A stretch of 64,000 nucleotides of DNA from Macrosoma leucophasiata (GCA_036365455.1 JAWQUS010000025.1:27068001-27132000), one strand, 5' to 3'; counted from the stretch's first letter, positions 13,366-24,960 are shown. Made by a program: numbers and translations. The notes: generated from the letters alone by a model not told the origin.

Positions 13366-13450
13366 ATTCCTGCCCGAAGTCAAAATTTTCATTCCGTTTT
13401 TTTTTAAATTTCTAATTATATAGAAATTGTAAATTAAAATCATTATGTTA
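13366..13450 (+). repeat. Truncated tRNA-derived SINE tail
   Basis: It begins GATTCCTGCCCGAAGTCAAA, the last part of a tRNA T-arm and acceptor, followed by TTTCTAATTTCT-type sequence. The same junction is seen at 13764-13865 and 34326-34420. Confidence 0.4.
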
Positions 13451-13763
13451 TGTATAAAATAAGACATTTAAATATGACAATGTGTAAAAATGTAATGTGT
13501 ATGTATTATTTAAACATTTTATGAAATTTTGCAGTGCCAGAAAATGGCAACTAAGTATTACTACAACCTATTTTAAGACCTTTATGTATCTACTTAGTTA
13601 GCAAATAAATGACTATGACTTTTGAATGAATTTTCGTAAAGATTTTTTTGAGAAGAAAATGAATTTTTAATTGATCATAACTTCTTTATTCCTTAAAATA
13701 AGTGTCTTGAAATTGGTAATCAACAATATTATGGTTGTACTATTTATTTTTCGCAATAACACA

Positions 13764-13865
13764 TGGCTGGACTGGTTATCCTGAGGTCGCAGGTTCGATT
13801 CCTGCCCGAAGTCAAATTATTCTTTCCGTTTTTTCTTTAATTTCTAAATTATTACGGTCATTATT
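13764..13865 (+). repeat. Truncated tRNA-derived SINE
   Basis: Contains GGTCGCAGGTTCGATTCC, a tRNA T-arm with the internal box B, then CTGCCCGAAGTC and a T-rich body. The box-A half is missing. Confidence 0.5.
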
Positions 13866-14510
13866 ATCGAAGTTCATAATCGTTTCAATAAAAATACAGG
13901 TCTTCTTCGGGCGCTTCACATTGCGACTCACTGCAGTGCGAAACGACCCGTTCAAAAAAGCTCGATTCACACCGCTGTCATGATTCCAATCGCCACAAAT
14001 AATACGATAATCTCGCAGATCTTTTAAGTACGCTTAATGTTTTTAAGTAAATTGCATTATTACAGTTCAGATGATGCCATCACAATAGGATATTTGACTA
14101 ATATTTTTTTATTGTGATTTCAAAAAGTATAAGAAATGTTGGTAAATATCTTCATTGGAAGGACTAGACTATAACTAATAGTTTTTAAGTTATGAAATTA
14201 TCTCAAACGGTTCATACAGTATTGTACAGGCTTGTGACGTCACATGCTTGTAGGTGTACACTTACGAGATCAATGACAAATTTAAATAACCTAAAAATAT
14301 CTCCGTTAATATTGCGATTTTGTAAATAGTATGCTGAGTAAACGTTGTTGGGATTTGTACAAGGAATCTAATAGTGTAATTATTTTTAAACTGTATATAT
14401 ATTTTTTATTTTTATACCTCTACAATAATGAACCGATTTTAATATTTTTTATGTATATAGGTTCTTTTCATTTCCATTTGCTTTCAAATTACGTAATTTT
14501 AAAAAAATAC

Positions 14511-14820
14511 TGCCTCAGTAGCGTAGTGGTAGCAGGCCACTACTATTACGCTGGAGGTCCTGGGTTCGATTCCCGGGTCGGGGACTATCAGAGATAACGG
14601 TTTAAAATCCTTTATCTCTGCTTCTATTGGGATTTTTCCATTTTCTGGAAGTTTCCCAGTACCCCGGAGTTTGGTAATGTGCCCGGAGATGGCAACAGGT
14701 TCGCCACCTGTTACATGAGCCAAAACGTAACCGGCGAGTCGTGGGTATTTGCATGTATGATTGAACGCATGCATTTACCTCTGCCTACCCCTTCGGGGAT
14801 TACAGGCGTGAAGTTACGTA
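14511..14820 (+). mobile_element. tRNA-derived SINE with 10-bp TSD
   Basis: Box A, TAGCGTAGTGG (14519-14529), and box B, GGTTCGATTCC (14563-14573), form an internal Pol III promoter in a tRNA-like head. The body carries GGAGTTTGGTAATGTG and ends ATTACAGGCGTGAAGTTACGT. Perfect AAAAAAATAC repeats at 14501-14510 and 14821-14830 look like the target duplication, so the element is complete. A second, interrupted copy lies at 37093-37500. Confidence 0.8.
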
Positions 14821-14930
14821 AAAAAAATACACATTGTCAAATACTTACCCTACTAATTCACGTCGGTAAAAAATAAATGTATGTTAGGTTTATAATATTA
14901 ATAGGAAGGGATTAGTCTCTTCGTATCCTA

Positions 14931-15218
14931 TTTTTTATGTAATGTAAGTGGCAAACAAGCATGCAATTCACATTGTTGTTAAGTGATGACTGCGGCCTAA
15001 AATAATAGACACCCACACGAAGACCAGGGGTCGTGATGCAGATGCGTTGACCACCCCTGAGACCTTAGTTGTTATGTCCCTGTGATAGTTATTACGGGGC
15101 CATACATTACCATCTAACCGGAACACGATAGAGCTGAACTTTAGCGGCAGATAAATGAGGTAATGCGATGGTGCCTACGGCCTCGAGCTCCTGCACTGGA
15201 GCTCTGCCACCGTATAAA
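14931..15218 (-). repeat. Diverged BMC1-like LINE 3' tail
   Basis: Reverse orientation, more diverged than the copy at 11801. The GAGCTC hairpin and the ACATTACCATCT block are recognisable. Confidence 0.65.
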
Positions 15219-15315
15219 GTTACACCATAACAAGTTATCACTGTTCATGTAGATGACAGTTAAAACTAATCAACAATTTCAATGATTGCAACAGATGCAT
15301 ACTCCTACCTACTGT

Positions 15316-15775
15316 CATCTATACATCCAAACAAATAAATACAATTGGAGTGTCTGTTTGTAATATCAAAATAACCGCTTTTTACTAAATGCATATGTAA
15401 TATGTTTACACGGTACATATACCAAGACAACATTTTTTACTATTTTTATCTGTCTGTCTGTCTGTTTGGCGGGGCTAATCTTGGGAACGGCTGGACCGAT
15501 TTTGACGGGACTTTCACTGGCAGATAGCTGATGTGACAAGGAGTAACTAAGGCTACTTTTATCTCCATACATTCATGCGTACATACAAACCTACATACAA
15601 ATAAATAGTATTGGAGTGTCTCCGACTTTGATGGGCAGGTAGCTGATGCAATAACTGGTGTGGTAAGGAGTAACTTAGACTACTTTTATCTATACATCTA
15701 TAGGTACATACATACATACAAATAGAATTGAAGTGTCTCCGACTTTGCCGGACTTTCACGGGACAATTTCATTTT
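15316..15775 (-). repeat. GACA-repeat retroposon, tandem fragments
   Basis: This is the reverse complement of the family at 3011-3262, including the (GTCT)n run, followed by two further partial copies (about 15570-15680 and 15690-15775). Each carries GGAGTGTCTCCGACTTTG. Such partial tandem copies suggest local duplication or repeated insertion. Confidence 0.55.
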
Positions 15776-16530
15776 CCCATACAAATAGTCCGTAGGTATC
15801 TACGAGTATCAAACCTTTGACACATTTTTTAGTTCTGAGGCAATACGAAGTTTGCCGAGTCAGCTAGTTCATTTATAAAAGTTATTAAAAGTATTAACAT
15901 TTATTTCTAGAAGTAAATAAAAGTATTGTACATATAAACATTAATAAAAGTTGTTATTCTACTAAAATAACCAATTGAAATTAATCATACGTATGAAATT
16001 GCAATACAAACGATCAAAAATGTTATAATGTGCATCCAAATTAATTGTTATCTAGTTAATGTTAAACATCTCGCACCGGTTTTGTATGGTAATGTGCGCC
16101 TCGGCGACGAATGAGCAATTATAACGTACCACCACCAACTATATAATTTTGGCAACAGCTCAATTATGCTATCTATATTCCAAAACCTACACGGTAACAG
16201 GTTCTACTTCAGTTATTAGATAAAATGTATTAACTTTTAACTAAGTTTGGGCAAAAAATCTTTATGTCGATACGTGTCGTTATGCAAAATTTAACAGAAT
16301 ATTGAATTCTATAAAACAAAAATACAAGTAAACATCAAAAGGTTTCAATGATATAAATAAGTACATTTATGTGTAACATTTTTGATGAACTCATATTCGT
16401 CCAGTTTGACAAAGTCAACATTGCTACACTTATTAGGAGAATTCTAGAAAGCACAGCAACATCGACTGAGGAATGTTGAAATGGATGTGCCACAAAAGAG
16501 GAGTTACGAGAAGTGGAAAAGTACCAAATG
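15776..16530. other. AT-rich DNA without recognised gene
   Basis: No exon, RNA gene or element end was recognised. A weak inverted CAGCTAG end near 15860 may be a decayed Helitron-like terminus. Confidence 0.4.
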
Positions 16531-16645
16531 ATAGGAGCAGTGGCGGCGGTGGCGCACGTGCGGGCGGAGGAATGTGAGGGATGTCGCAAGCGCGGCACGT
16601 ACGGCGCCGTCGCGCGTGTCCGCAGCCCCGTTCACGATAAACTAT
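16531..16645. promoter_or_regulatory. Short CpG-rich island
   Basis: About 110 bp of CpG-rich DNA in AT-rich surroundings, including GGCGCACGTGCGGG (an E-box core CACGTG) and GGCACGTACGGCGCC. No TATA box or adjacent exon was recognised. It could be an enhancer or an unannotated promoter. Confidence 0.3.
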
Positions 16646-19559
16646 CTTCGCTTCACCTGCATCAGACACTCTCTGTCTTCTTTTGAAGCCTGTTACAACC
16701 CTATTGATGCTGATGCAATAATGCTTCTCAACTCATTAGAAACAATTATTTCAATCCCATGGAAAGGTGAGAAAAGTTAGAATCGAGACAGGTACGTGTT
16801 TATAAAACCACTGGCTTAGAAAAAACATAGAGCTATGTTAAAAAGCTTGTTAAGACACAATGAAAAACTTAAACCTAACTACGAAAGAACCATACTGCCT
16901 TGAATGAAACCCATTATACCTGCTTCGCCAAAGGAAAATAATGAAAGAGGAAAATAAATTGCACTTTAAAATTGTTCAATACGATTGTAATTTTCAGAAC
17001 CTTGGCACGAATTTTGAATTGTGTACCGAACCTGAAGGTCTCGTGGTTTTCGTTGTTGTTGACAACATAAATGTATTCAAAAAGTATCGTAAAATGCTGA
17101 AAATAAGAACTTACTTAAATAAAAAAGAAAGGCTACACAATCCAAAGCATTTTAAAGAAACAGTCTACCTTTTTGCAAATCAGCGAAACCAGTACGAGTA
17201 GGTAACACGCAAAGGATTGCCATTAAAATAATCAGCGGCTGATATCGTACGTAGTGAGTTTGTTACAATTCATTGAATAATCTTATCTACGATTACATAA
17301 TTATACGCGTACAATCAAATATCAACAAGCGAACACCGTTAGAGAAGATAAAGTTATGTAGCACTTTCAAAACAGCTGTTCTGGATTCATTGATGCAGCG
17401 CAAGCGCTTAGGGAAATTTCCTTAAATTTAAAACAATTTAATTTATGAATTTGACTCTATATTACCTGTTGCTAAATGCCACAAGTTCATCTGTGGCTTA
17501 TGGCCACAGATAAACTAGGTACAATCAATGTCATATTTATATACCTACCAATGTAAAACTAAGTAGTTGTCTGTTTGTATATACACGCCAAATTCAATTC
17601 CATAAGTTACATAAATAATATGACGATAAATCTTCCATCATCCAAGCAAAAAGGCAAACTAAGTCACTCAGACAGTGTGATATCGGAAGACTTTTCGTAC
17701 GTAAAAATAAAAAGCTACTGACACCACCACACACCTCTATTTTTTGCAAACCTCAGCAAAAAATGTCAGTATGGACTTGTGAAAAAGTAAGTAGGCTGCT
17801 TTATCTATGGGCTAAGAGTTCGGGGAAGAAGTGAAATTAGATTTTATCCAATTGGTGTATATTTACACACATTTAGTGAAGAAGGAAAGAAAGAAAATAA
17901 GTTAATTGAAAAGTTTAAGGTGTAAGTAATAGGTATCTAACTATTAGTATTCCATACGTACTGATTGTTTTATTTTGTTAAGTATCGAGTTAATGTATAC
18001 ATATTATGTATTTTTTTAATACTGGTGATATAATCCTGTTTTTAAGAAAAGAGTCCTATTGGTAAGTTTGGGACCGAAGGTAACACTACATCACCTTTTT
18101 TTTAACTGTCGCAAAATGTTTACCGCTGGGCTACTAAACTGGTTATAAGTAGCTACTTTATAATATTTTTGTTTTTAAACAATATGTTTTAAGGCATTAT
18201 ACCTACCTTTAAGTAATTTGAGATTATGGTTTGTTAGTTATTATTCAAATTCTAGCTGTAAGTAACACTGATGTCGCAGTCGTTTTTCCCTTTGTTAGTA
18301 GGTGATATGCTATTTGCATCAGTTACGTTTTTGTTTACACTCTTAATAACATCTACCTTTGCATCATTATGAGAAACTTATGAACTAAAAGATAAATTAT
18401 TGTGTCCAGCAGAACTGTGTGATTTTAATTTACTTCTTTTAAGAATAATAACAGTATTAGATTCCTTGTACAAATTACAACAAATTTTATTTTAGTTCTA
18501 GAAATCATTTAAAGAATTAACCGTTGACAAGCTTATAAGAAGCGGTAAATGTTATCATCTTTGATTTACCTACTTACCTAATATGTTTTTTAAATATTTG
18601 TGAAAAATGTATTTAATCGACATGTATAAATACGCAAAGGAAGTGATAGTCTTCCGCATTTTAATATCTAATGGAAATATTTAAACAGATTTTCGACCTT
18701 TATTAAATGGCCATTCAATATTTAGACATATTAATGATTGAAGAATATTTTCAAATCAAGATGTTTTCAGCGAAGAAGACTAGAATGACACAGCTACTAA
18801 AATTATTATAATCGTAAATTAAATGAAAGAAGTGAATATAACCGGGGATAGTAGGTGAAGCGGATCCGATGTGTTGCGTGTAGCGCGAAGCGTCCGATTG
18901 TTTTGGCTCATTAACCTTATCAGGTCGCGTTATCTCACTGTCATTTATATTTTCTGAATCAAAATTACACAAACAATCTACATTTGGAACATTACCGACA
19001 ATTTAATATTCAAGTAGCAGCACGTCTGTGTCAAGGAATAAGGTTTTTTCAAGAGGCAACTTACGAAATTAGTGTGTGCTCGAGTTGTTTCCAAAAGTAA
19101 ACAATTAAGATAAAGTGATGAGGAGCCGTGGTAATGACACACGTCACCTAATGCGAGGACTCGTTAGTGGCTCTACAGTTAGCTACCGATTGCCGATTGT
19201 CACTCATCAGAGACAAACCAGTTACACCGAACGGGTGAAATGGATTTTAAATTGAAACCTTAGTATATTGATGTGTTTTCGGTTCGGTATTGAAGGTTAT
19301 CGACATCACTTTTGTTTCGATTTGAATCTAAAGTAGAAGATTTTTTCACACTTTTTGATAGCATGGAAGTCTCATAATATAGGTGTCTCCTGGTAAATTT
19401 CAAGGCATGAAGATTAAATATATACAAAATTTGATATTTGAGTTTCGCTTTGAGTGTCCAATTTCTTTAAAATTTCAATTTAGATAGGTAGGTACCTAAT
19501 ATTTAAGTATGGTATCAAAACCAAAAGTATATTTTTATAAATAAATTATGAAAACTTAC
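16646..19559. other. Putative intron, no exon found
   Basis: This stretch follows the donor of the shared exon on the minus strand. No exon that would continue its reading frame was found. Open frames at 16941-17201 (plus) and 18751-18972 (minus) have non-repetitive composition but no matching splice sites. The next exon probably lies left of the window. Confidence 0.4.
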
Positions 19560-19929
19560 GTTTCGACGTGATGATGATGTTCATGTGAATAGGGCGGCGG
19601 AGCTGGCACGTAGGTCTCGTAGTTGAGGGTGCGGTAGTGGTCGCGGCGCTCCGGCGAGGGGCTGAGGTCGGGGCTGCGGCCGCGAAGGTAGGCGCCGTCC
19701 GTGGAGCCCGGCGCCGGCGCCCCCTGCGGCTTGAACAGCGCCTCCTCGAGGTGCACGTAGGTCTGCATGTCGCGCGAGTGTGGCGCGTGTGCGTGCGCCG
19801 GCCGCAGCTCCTGGTAGCTGCGCGAGTGGGACGGCGACAGGCCGCCGCCGCCGCCCGCGCCGGGGGCGTAGCCGAACGGCAGGGGGGGCGGGCTCTCCGC
19901 GTCGCCCGCGCCGCACTCCGCCTCGCCCT
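19560..19929 (-). CDS. Shared internal exon of unidentified gene
   Basis: This is a 370-bp exon on the minus strand. The acceptor is a (TG)n tract ending GTGTGCAG at 19930-19937, and the donor is GTAAGT at 19559-19554. Entered in phase 1 it is open throughout and encodes about 124 residues rich in Pro, Gly, Ser, Arg and His: EGEAECGAGDAES at the start, DMQTYVHLEEALFKPQG in the middle, HYRTLNYETYVPAPPPYSH near the end, then a His run. The codons are strongly GC-biased against AT-rich neighbours, as expected of an exon. I recognise no catalytic domain. The low-complexity, probably disordered composition would fit a regulatory protein, but that is inference. It leaves in phase 2, and the continuation was not found in the window. 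Confidence 0.7.
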
Positions 19930-20391
19930 CTGCACACACACACACACACACACCCGTCACTCGCACCCGCCAATAGCGCGCCGCCGCGGCCGGCCACCGC
20001 ACGGGGCCCGACGTCGCGGACGCCGTACCGTACTCTCTCCTATCTAACTTAACTCACACTGGCCCTCCATCTTGCCTCATGCACATGAATAGTTATCTCA
20101 CGTGTGAAACCTCCATCGCCTCTATTATAAATATCACTTTAAAATCTCTCGTGTTCAACGCTCGTATCAACTGTGAACGCGTCGAATGTTTTGTGTTACA
20201 AAACTTGCACGTGACCAAAACAGAAACATCGACACGGTCCGCACGTTCATGTAACAGAGTCCTATCTATCCTATTCTTGTAAACGACGAACTTAACTAGA
20301 ATCTCGGTGATTGTAATGTCACGATTAATTATATCCATCGTATCCGGTGAGGTTTGGATGGAAGCCCGGCGGTGAACGGAGCAGTACTCAC

Positions 20392-20494
20392 CTTTCAGGC
20401 AGTTGTTGTTGTTGACTTCGGCGATGAGGGCATCCAGCTCGACGGTCTCGGCGCGGTGCCAGGCGGCCGCCACGGGCCACGGTTCGTGCAGCAT
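20392..20494 (-). CDS. Alternative first coding exon A (proximal)
   Basis: ATG at 20494 opens 34 codons plus one base and ends CTGAAAG before the donor GTGAGT (20391-20386). The peptide begins MLHEPWPVAAAWHRAETVEL and ends NNNNCLK. Phase 1 with a final G joins the shared exon at 19929 as GAG (Glu), giving ...NNNNCLK-EGEAEC with no frame break. That agreement over an intron of about 460 bp is the main evidence. No signal peptide is seen. Upstream lies a GC-rich promoter-like region (20559-20690) and a second donor at 20516-20510, so this exon may be the 3' part of a longer 5' exon. Confidence 0.6.
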
Positions 20495-20515
20495 GCTCAC
20501 GGATCCACTACTTAC

Positions 20516-20558
20516 CTGCTAGCGCAGGTTCACTCGCGACAGAAACGTGCGCTCGCAT
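20516..20558 (-). CDS. Possible alternative mini first exon A'
   Basis: ATG at 20558 opens MRAHVSVASEPALA and reaches a perfect donor, CAG-GTAAGT (cut after 20516), again in phase 1 with a final G. Spliced to the shared exon it would read ...ALA-EGEAEC. If the donor is skipped, the frame stops at TAG within GTAAGTAG, making it a 16-codon upstream ORF ahead of the ATG at 20494. Splicing would then decide whether this is a coding exon or a translational brake. It is weaker than the other first exons because it is short. Confidence 0.35.
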
Positions 20559-20690
20559 AAGCGACCGAGTATCGACTGCCGGCGGCGCGCTGCGCACGCG
20601 CACGCGCAGCTCATCCCCGCCGCGGCGCCGCCCCATCTCCCCATCGCCCCGTGTTCCCTTTGTGACCCTTTCCCTTCCTGTGGCGACGAA
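20559..20690 (-). promoter_or_regulatory. GC-rich proximal promoter region
   Basis: CpG-rich stretch directly upstream of exons A' and A on the minus strand, with repeated GCGCACGCGCACGCGC-type sequence (20587-20604). Its position and composition fit a TATA-less promoter. No start site can be fixed from sequence alone. Confidence 0.4.
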
Positions 20691-20877
20691 GGAGAACCGC
20701 ACGCTTATGGAAGGCTTATTGTATGCAGTGACCAATGAGCAGCTGACTTATTGATAGTTGGTATTTATATAAAATGTTATGAGTACCTAAAGAGATTAGG
20801 TACCTACCTAGGTTGATTTATAAGTGCTACGATAGGAAATGCTTCAAATTAGAAGATAGTTATGTAAGGATGCTATG

Positions 20878-21209
20878 CTGCCGGTCACTAACTAAAACGC
20901 CGCAAACCAACATTCTGCCGATTTTCGTTTTATAATTGTGTCTACCTAATGTAGTTTAAAATTATCTATCGACTTGTCTTAGAAACGTTTTCGTTCCTTT
21001 TCTAGTTTTAAAGATAGTAAAATAAAAAATGCCGTTAGGTAGGTACGAGATAGGTAGGTACCTATATTTTCCTCTTTCCGCAGCTAAAACGCAGTTATAA
21101 GTAGGTAGGTATATCAAACAGCAACGGTTTGAACTTTTGCCCGCGTTTTTCGTTCTTAACTCAAAATTTACTTTTGTCACTCAGCGGCGTTTTAGTTAGA
21201 GGACGGCAG
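20878..21209. mobile_element. MITE with 26-bp terminal inverted repeats
   Basis: The left end, 20878-20903 (CTGCCGGTC...AAAACGCCGC), and the right end, 21184-21209 (GCGGCGTTTTAGTTAGAGG...), are inverted copies differing at about three positions. The interior of about 280 bp is AT-rich and non-coding. A target duplication is not clear. The superfamily was not identified. Confidence 0.6.
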
Positions 21210-21436
21210 TAGGTACCTATGATACCTAGCTTCCTATTCTGATTTTGATAGATAATCGTTAAGTTTAGTAAGCACAATCGCACACCGAGGTACCTTACTT
21301 AAGTACCTACCAATTTTGTTACAAGCTTAGTAAAATGTTAGATTGGCTTCATCAGATCCTGAAAACTAAGGTATCAAGTACGTAATATAGTACCGCGGAG
21401 ATGATTCAATGATGATACGAGAAGGTGAACCGGTTT

Positions 21437-21739
21437 TTACTGGTGGTAGAGCTCCAGTGACGGAGCTCGCGGGCGTAGGCACCACCGCATTACCTAATAC
21501 ACTTGCCGCTAAATGGTAGTGTTCAGCACTATCGTGTTCCGGTCAGGTGGTAATGTACGGCCCTGTAATTTCCGGCACAGAGGCATAACACCCTTAGGCC
21601 TCAGGAGTGGTAACGCATCTGCATTTTGACCTTGGTCTTTGTGTGAGTGTCTATAGGCTGCAGTCATCACTTAACATCAATGTGAACTGCATGCTTGTTT
21701 GCCACTTACATTACATAAAAAAAAAAAAAAAAAAAAAAA
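21437..21739 (+). repeat. BMC1-like LINE 3' tail with long A-tail
   Basis: A well-preserved unit with the same 5' base as the other intact copies and an A-run of about 22. AAGGTGA occurs on both sides (near 21422 and 21738) and may be the target duplication. The clean A-tail suggests a fairly recent insertion. Confidence 0.75.
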
Positions 21740-22179
21740 GGTGATAATTGAAACCCCTAAACTGTCTAACTAAACCTGCCTAAACTAAATAGGTACGATA
21801 AAACTTTGGAGTTTGGGTTCCTTTGATTCACTTTATGGTACCATTGTTTTAGATGGCGAGTATAAGTATTTAAATAACCGGCCACATTACCAAACGCCGG
21901 GAATGACAGTAAGAAACTTTAGAAAAATTGGAAAAATAAAGCAATAGCCGAAGAGCTTACCTACTCAGAGCTTCAGCGTAGCATGGCCTTCTACCACTAG
22001 ACTACTGAGGCTACAGCTTGTCTACGTAGGTATGTCCATATTGAGATACACAACGGTACCTTTGTACCTTTCTGGGGGCATGGCTGTGTCCCCACCAAGT
22101 CGAGCATACAGTCTTATCGTGTATATGTACTCGTATTTATCTTCACGCCAAATCCCAAATAGCTTTAGGTAGGTATGTA

Positions 22180-22384
22180 TACGACATATGGCCCCATAAT
22201 AACAATCACAGAGACATAGGTAACAACTAAGGTCTCAGTGGCAACGCATCTGCATATTTACCTCTGTGTGGGTTAGTATAGACATGCTGCAGTCATCACC
22301 TGAACATCAATGTGAACAGCATCACAGTAAATGTTCTATATACTGTGACAGCATGCTTGTTTGCCAACTTCATTACCTACATAA
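22180..22384 (+). repeat. Diverged BMC1-like LINE 3' tail
   Basis: Only the 3' two thirds is recognisable (GGCCCCATAATAAC, then GTGGCAACGCATCTGCAT, then GCATGCTTGTTTGCC). A small internal duplication repeats GTGAACAGCAT-like sequence. Confidence 0.5.
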
Positions 22385-22396
22385 AAACTAAGTACA

Positions 22397-22740
22397 AAAA
22401 AGCGGCCAAGTGCAAGTTGAACTCACCCATGAAGGGTTCTGTTAACATTTGAATAAATGGTCACCGCTATCATTTTTATCTCAACCGGCAACATAACTTA
22501 GTCATTCATTACCGCTATCATAATAATCACAAAGTAATCTTCCGTTTTCGAAATTAGGTACTTACCTATAGGTTCTTAGGTATCATAATCTCAAAAACTG
22601 TTAAGAATGTCTGGTTTGAACCTAATTCCGTTGAAAATTTCCATCAGCATATATTTTTCCCTCTCTTTTTTTAAAAGTTAGAGGGAGGGGAGTTGGCACA
22701 TTACTTTTTCATTTTAGAAGTGTGTATCTTTCAAACAGGG
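22397..22740 (+). repeat. GGGTTCCGTA-family dispersed repeat
   Basis: Starts with GCGGCCAAGTGCAAGTTGAA and GAAGGGTTCTGTTA, matching the left end of a repeat family also at 27676, 49008, 60130 (inverted) and 60258. The right end is replaced by the RTE fragment that begins near 22741. Confidence 0.45.
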
Positions 22741-23700
22741 AGATGTTATTTCACCCAAACTTTTTACGAACGCATTGGAGGACGTTTTCAAAACGCTCGA
22801 CTGGAAAAGACGCGGAATCAATATAAACGGTCAATATATCTCACACCTCCGATTCGCCGATGACATTGTTATCATGACCGAATCTCCGCAGGAGCTTGGC
22901 GAGATGCTGAATGGTCTACGCGAATCTTCCCTTAAAGTTGGTCTCGGGATGAATATGAATAAGACCAAAATCATGTTCAATGACCATTAATGGGGACCCG
23001 GTTAGTCCAGCGGTGTGAAACCACCGTTTGATGCAAATGGTCGCGGGTTCGATCCCCGCACCGGGATAAATATTTGTATGGCCTACTGATGTTTGTTTCG
23101 GGTGTGGGTGTTTGTGTATGTGTTGTATGTGTACAACGGCATCCACGATACAGGTTTATATAAAACCTAATGTAAAGCTTCGAGTGTAAGCGTAAAAAAA
23201 AAATGGCGTTACACTCGAAGTTGTACAAGAATACATCTATCTTGGTCAAAACATCCAACTCGGTAAACACAACTTCGAAAAAGAAGCCGACAGATGAATT
23301 CGCTTTGTCTGGGCAGCATTTAGAAAGCTGAGTCACATATTTTAGTCGTCGATTCCGCAAAGTTTAAAAACAAAGGCATTCAACCAGTGTATCCTACTCG
23401 TTTTAACATACGGAGCCGAAACGTGGACTCTGACCGCGAGTCAGGTCGATAAGTTCAACGTCGCACAACGAGCGATGGAGCGAGCTATGCTGGGTGTCTC
23501 TTTGGCGGATAAAATACGAAATGAGGTTATTCGTCAAATAACTAAAGTGACCGACGTAGCTCGCAGGATGAGTAAGTTGAAGCCGCTGCAGCAGATTTGT
23601 GCGCGAATGGAGACCACGTCTACGTAAACGTAGTGTAGGACGACCTGTTGCGCGTTGGAGTGACGACTTAGAAAAGTGGCTGGAATCTTTAAGGGTCTCG
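22741..23700 (+). pseudogene. RTE reverse transcriptase fragment, SINE-interrupted
   Basis: A 5'-truncated RTE copy, diverged from the intact element at 43135-46149. 22775-22990 encodes the palm region with LRFADDIVIMTE and KTKIMF. A SINE (22994-23201) interrupts it. From about 23203 the frame resumes with homology to the region before YGTETW, has stops and frameshifts, and ends with RPVARWSDDLEKW-like coding (near 23640-23690). The catalytic aspartates are present, but the N-terminal endonuclease and most of the RT are missing, so it is dead. Confidence 0.75.
22994..23201 (+). mobile_element. tRNA-derived SINE inside RTE fragment
   Basis: tRNA-like head with acceptor halves CCCGGT and ACCGGG and a T-arm containing GGGTTCGATCCCC (box B). 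The body continues ATTTGTATGGCC and ends GAGTGTAAGCGTAAAAAAA. AATGG on both sides (22989-22993 and 23202-23206) is a possible target duplication. Another copy is at 33590-33790 and a head fragment at 39137-39180. Confidence 0.75.
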
Positions 23701-23842
23701 TTGTTTGGCTACGCAACTCTATAAGGCATGCTCCGAGTTTCCGATCGACACACAGATTCGAGGTACAGGGAAACCAATACTGGCAGTCTTGGTTTTTCTG
23801 TGGTACAAAAACATGTACATGAAACCAGAGATATCGTTGCGA

Positions 23843-24039
23843 TGTAGATGCGTTGCGTTGCCCCTCCCGAGGCCTAAGTTGTTATGCCTCTGTGCAGGAA
23901 ATTACAGGGCCGTACATACATACATTACCTCCTGTAAGAAACACGATAGTGCTGAACACCATTTAGCGCCAAGTAGATAAGGTAATGCTTAAAGGGATAC
24001 GCTCACGGGCTCCATCACTTGAGCTCTACCACCAGTAAA
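23843..24039 (-). repeat. BMC1-like LINE 3' tail, 3' end lost
   Basis: Reverse orientation. The 5' end (complement of TTTACTGGTGG) is intact, while the A-tail side is missing. Confidence 0.65.
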
Positions 24040-24046
24040 AGAATGT

Positions 24047-24160
24047 ATGAAGAAAGTGATGAATGTTGAAGAGACGTGTGTCCAATTCGGGAAATTTGGC
24101 GCTCCACGCTCTCTGTCTACCCCGCGAAGGACTTGGCGTGAAGATACATACAACATGTGA
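24047..24160 (+). repeat. Retroposon tail ending in ATACAT units
   Basis: Ends GGCGTGAAGATACATACA. Better copies at 27440-27606 and 28350-28505 can be read as a LINE C-terminus (VWRSTLSAYPVRDLA then stop), similar in layout to the RTE C-terminus. It is a 5'-truncated copy of a second LINE lineage. Confidence 0.5.
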
Positions 24161-24371
24161 TTTGAAAATCAAACATGCATTATAACAGAAATGAGTACCT
24201 AGTCGTTAAATAAACAAGCGTATTGCGGTTTGTGGTCCCGCGACTGATTAGGTACCTACTTAGGTAATTGATAGTCAAATTAATTGACCGACAACCTCGT
24301 GTCCCACGGTTTCACTTGCCATGCGCGTTCGTGTCACCTTTGGTTTCCACTCCACTCTACATATCGTTGCC

Positions 24372-24492
24372 TAAATAATGTAATGTAGCGATGGGCCCTT
24401 GATTACTATCACAGAGGCAAAACAACTTAAGTCTCAGGAGTTGCAACGCATCTGCATTCTGACCTTTGGTATTTTGCAAATGTCTATAGGTT
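24372..24492 (+). repeat. BMC1-like LINE 3' tail fragment
   Basis: Recognised by ATCACAGAGGCAAAACAACT and GCAACGCATCTGCATT. Both ends are lost, and it runs into a GGTTCC-family fragment (about 24495-24650, ending CGGAACCCTAAAAA). Confidence 0.5.
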
Positions 24493-24889
24493 TTCGTTGG
24501 ATACAAGGAACCCTTAAAGTTCCGCCACGTCCGTCCACGTTCTAGTACAAAAAGTCTCTCTGAGCTAATCTGCGTATAGATGAACGGACAAACATCGTGA
24601 AACTTTACAGCTTTACGGCTTGTAAGGCCACGGAACCCTAAAAAAGTTGCTTACTTTAATCTGGATCAGGCAGACGTTAACCCTACGGAAGTTACGTGTT
24701 CACTCTAACCACAAAAGAGATAATTTTGACCACGGTTGTTCTCAGTGTCTAAGCTGTTTCCCATTGATATTCCGAGACACTGGAAGTAGTTGGTATTGAT
24801 TTGTGTCCGAGATATTGCCTCATGCACCACATGTGTGGTGTGGTGTGTGGAGGGCTGAGTAGGCTGAGTAGCTGATCCGGCAGCCGGCA

Positions 24890-24960
24890 GCCGGCGGTGT
24901 GGCGATAAGCCGTCGCTATCACCGCCCGCGCGCTTATCGCATCTCCTGACCTACGACACC
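24890..24960. promoter_or_regulatory. CpG-rich island with paired GATA sites
   Basis: GATAAG at 24904-24909 and its inverse CTTATC at 24933-24938 flank a CpG-rich core. It lies about 4.4 kb upstream of proximal exon A and within the proposed first intron of the distal isoforms. It fits a GATA-factor enhancer. This is inferred from motif and composition only. Confidence 0.35.

Noticed and set aside
14511..14590. tRNA gene
   Set aside because: It is the head of a SINE: a common body follows, a 10-bp target duplication surrounds the 310-bp unit, and a second copy exists.
16941..17201. 86-codon plus-strand frame
   Set aside because: Composition is not repetitive, but there is no recognised domain, no splice support and no promoter nearby.
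18751..18972. Minus-strand frame as the next exon of the gene
   Set aside because: The best acceptor (near 18962) entered in the required phase meets a stop within a few codons.
19637..20052. Plus-strand frames opposite the shared exon
   Set aside because: They are shadows of the minus-strand exon. Splice signals fit only the minus strand.
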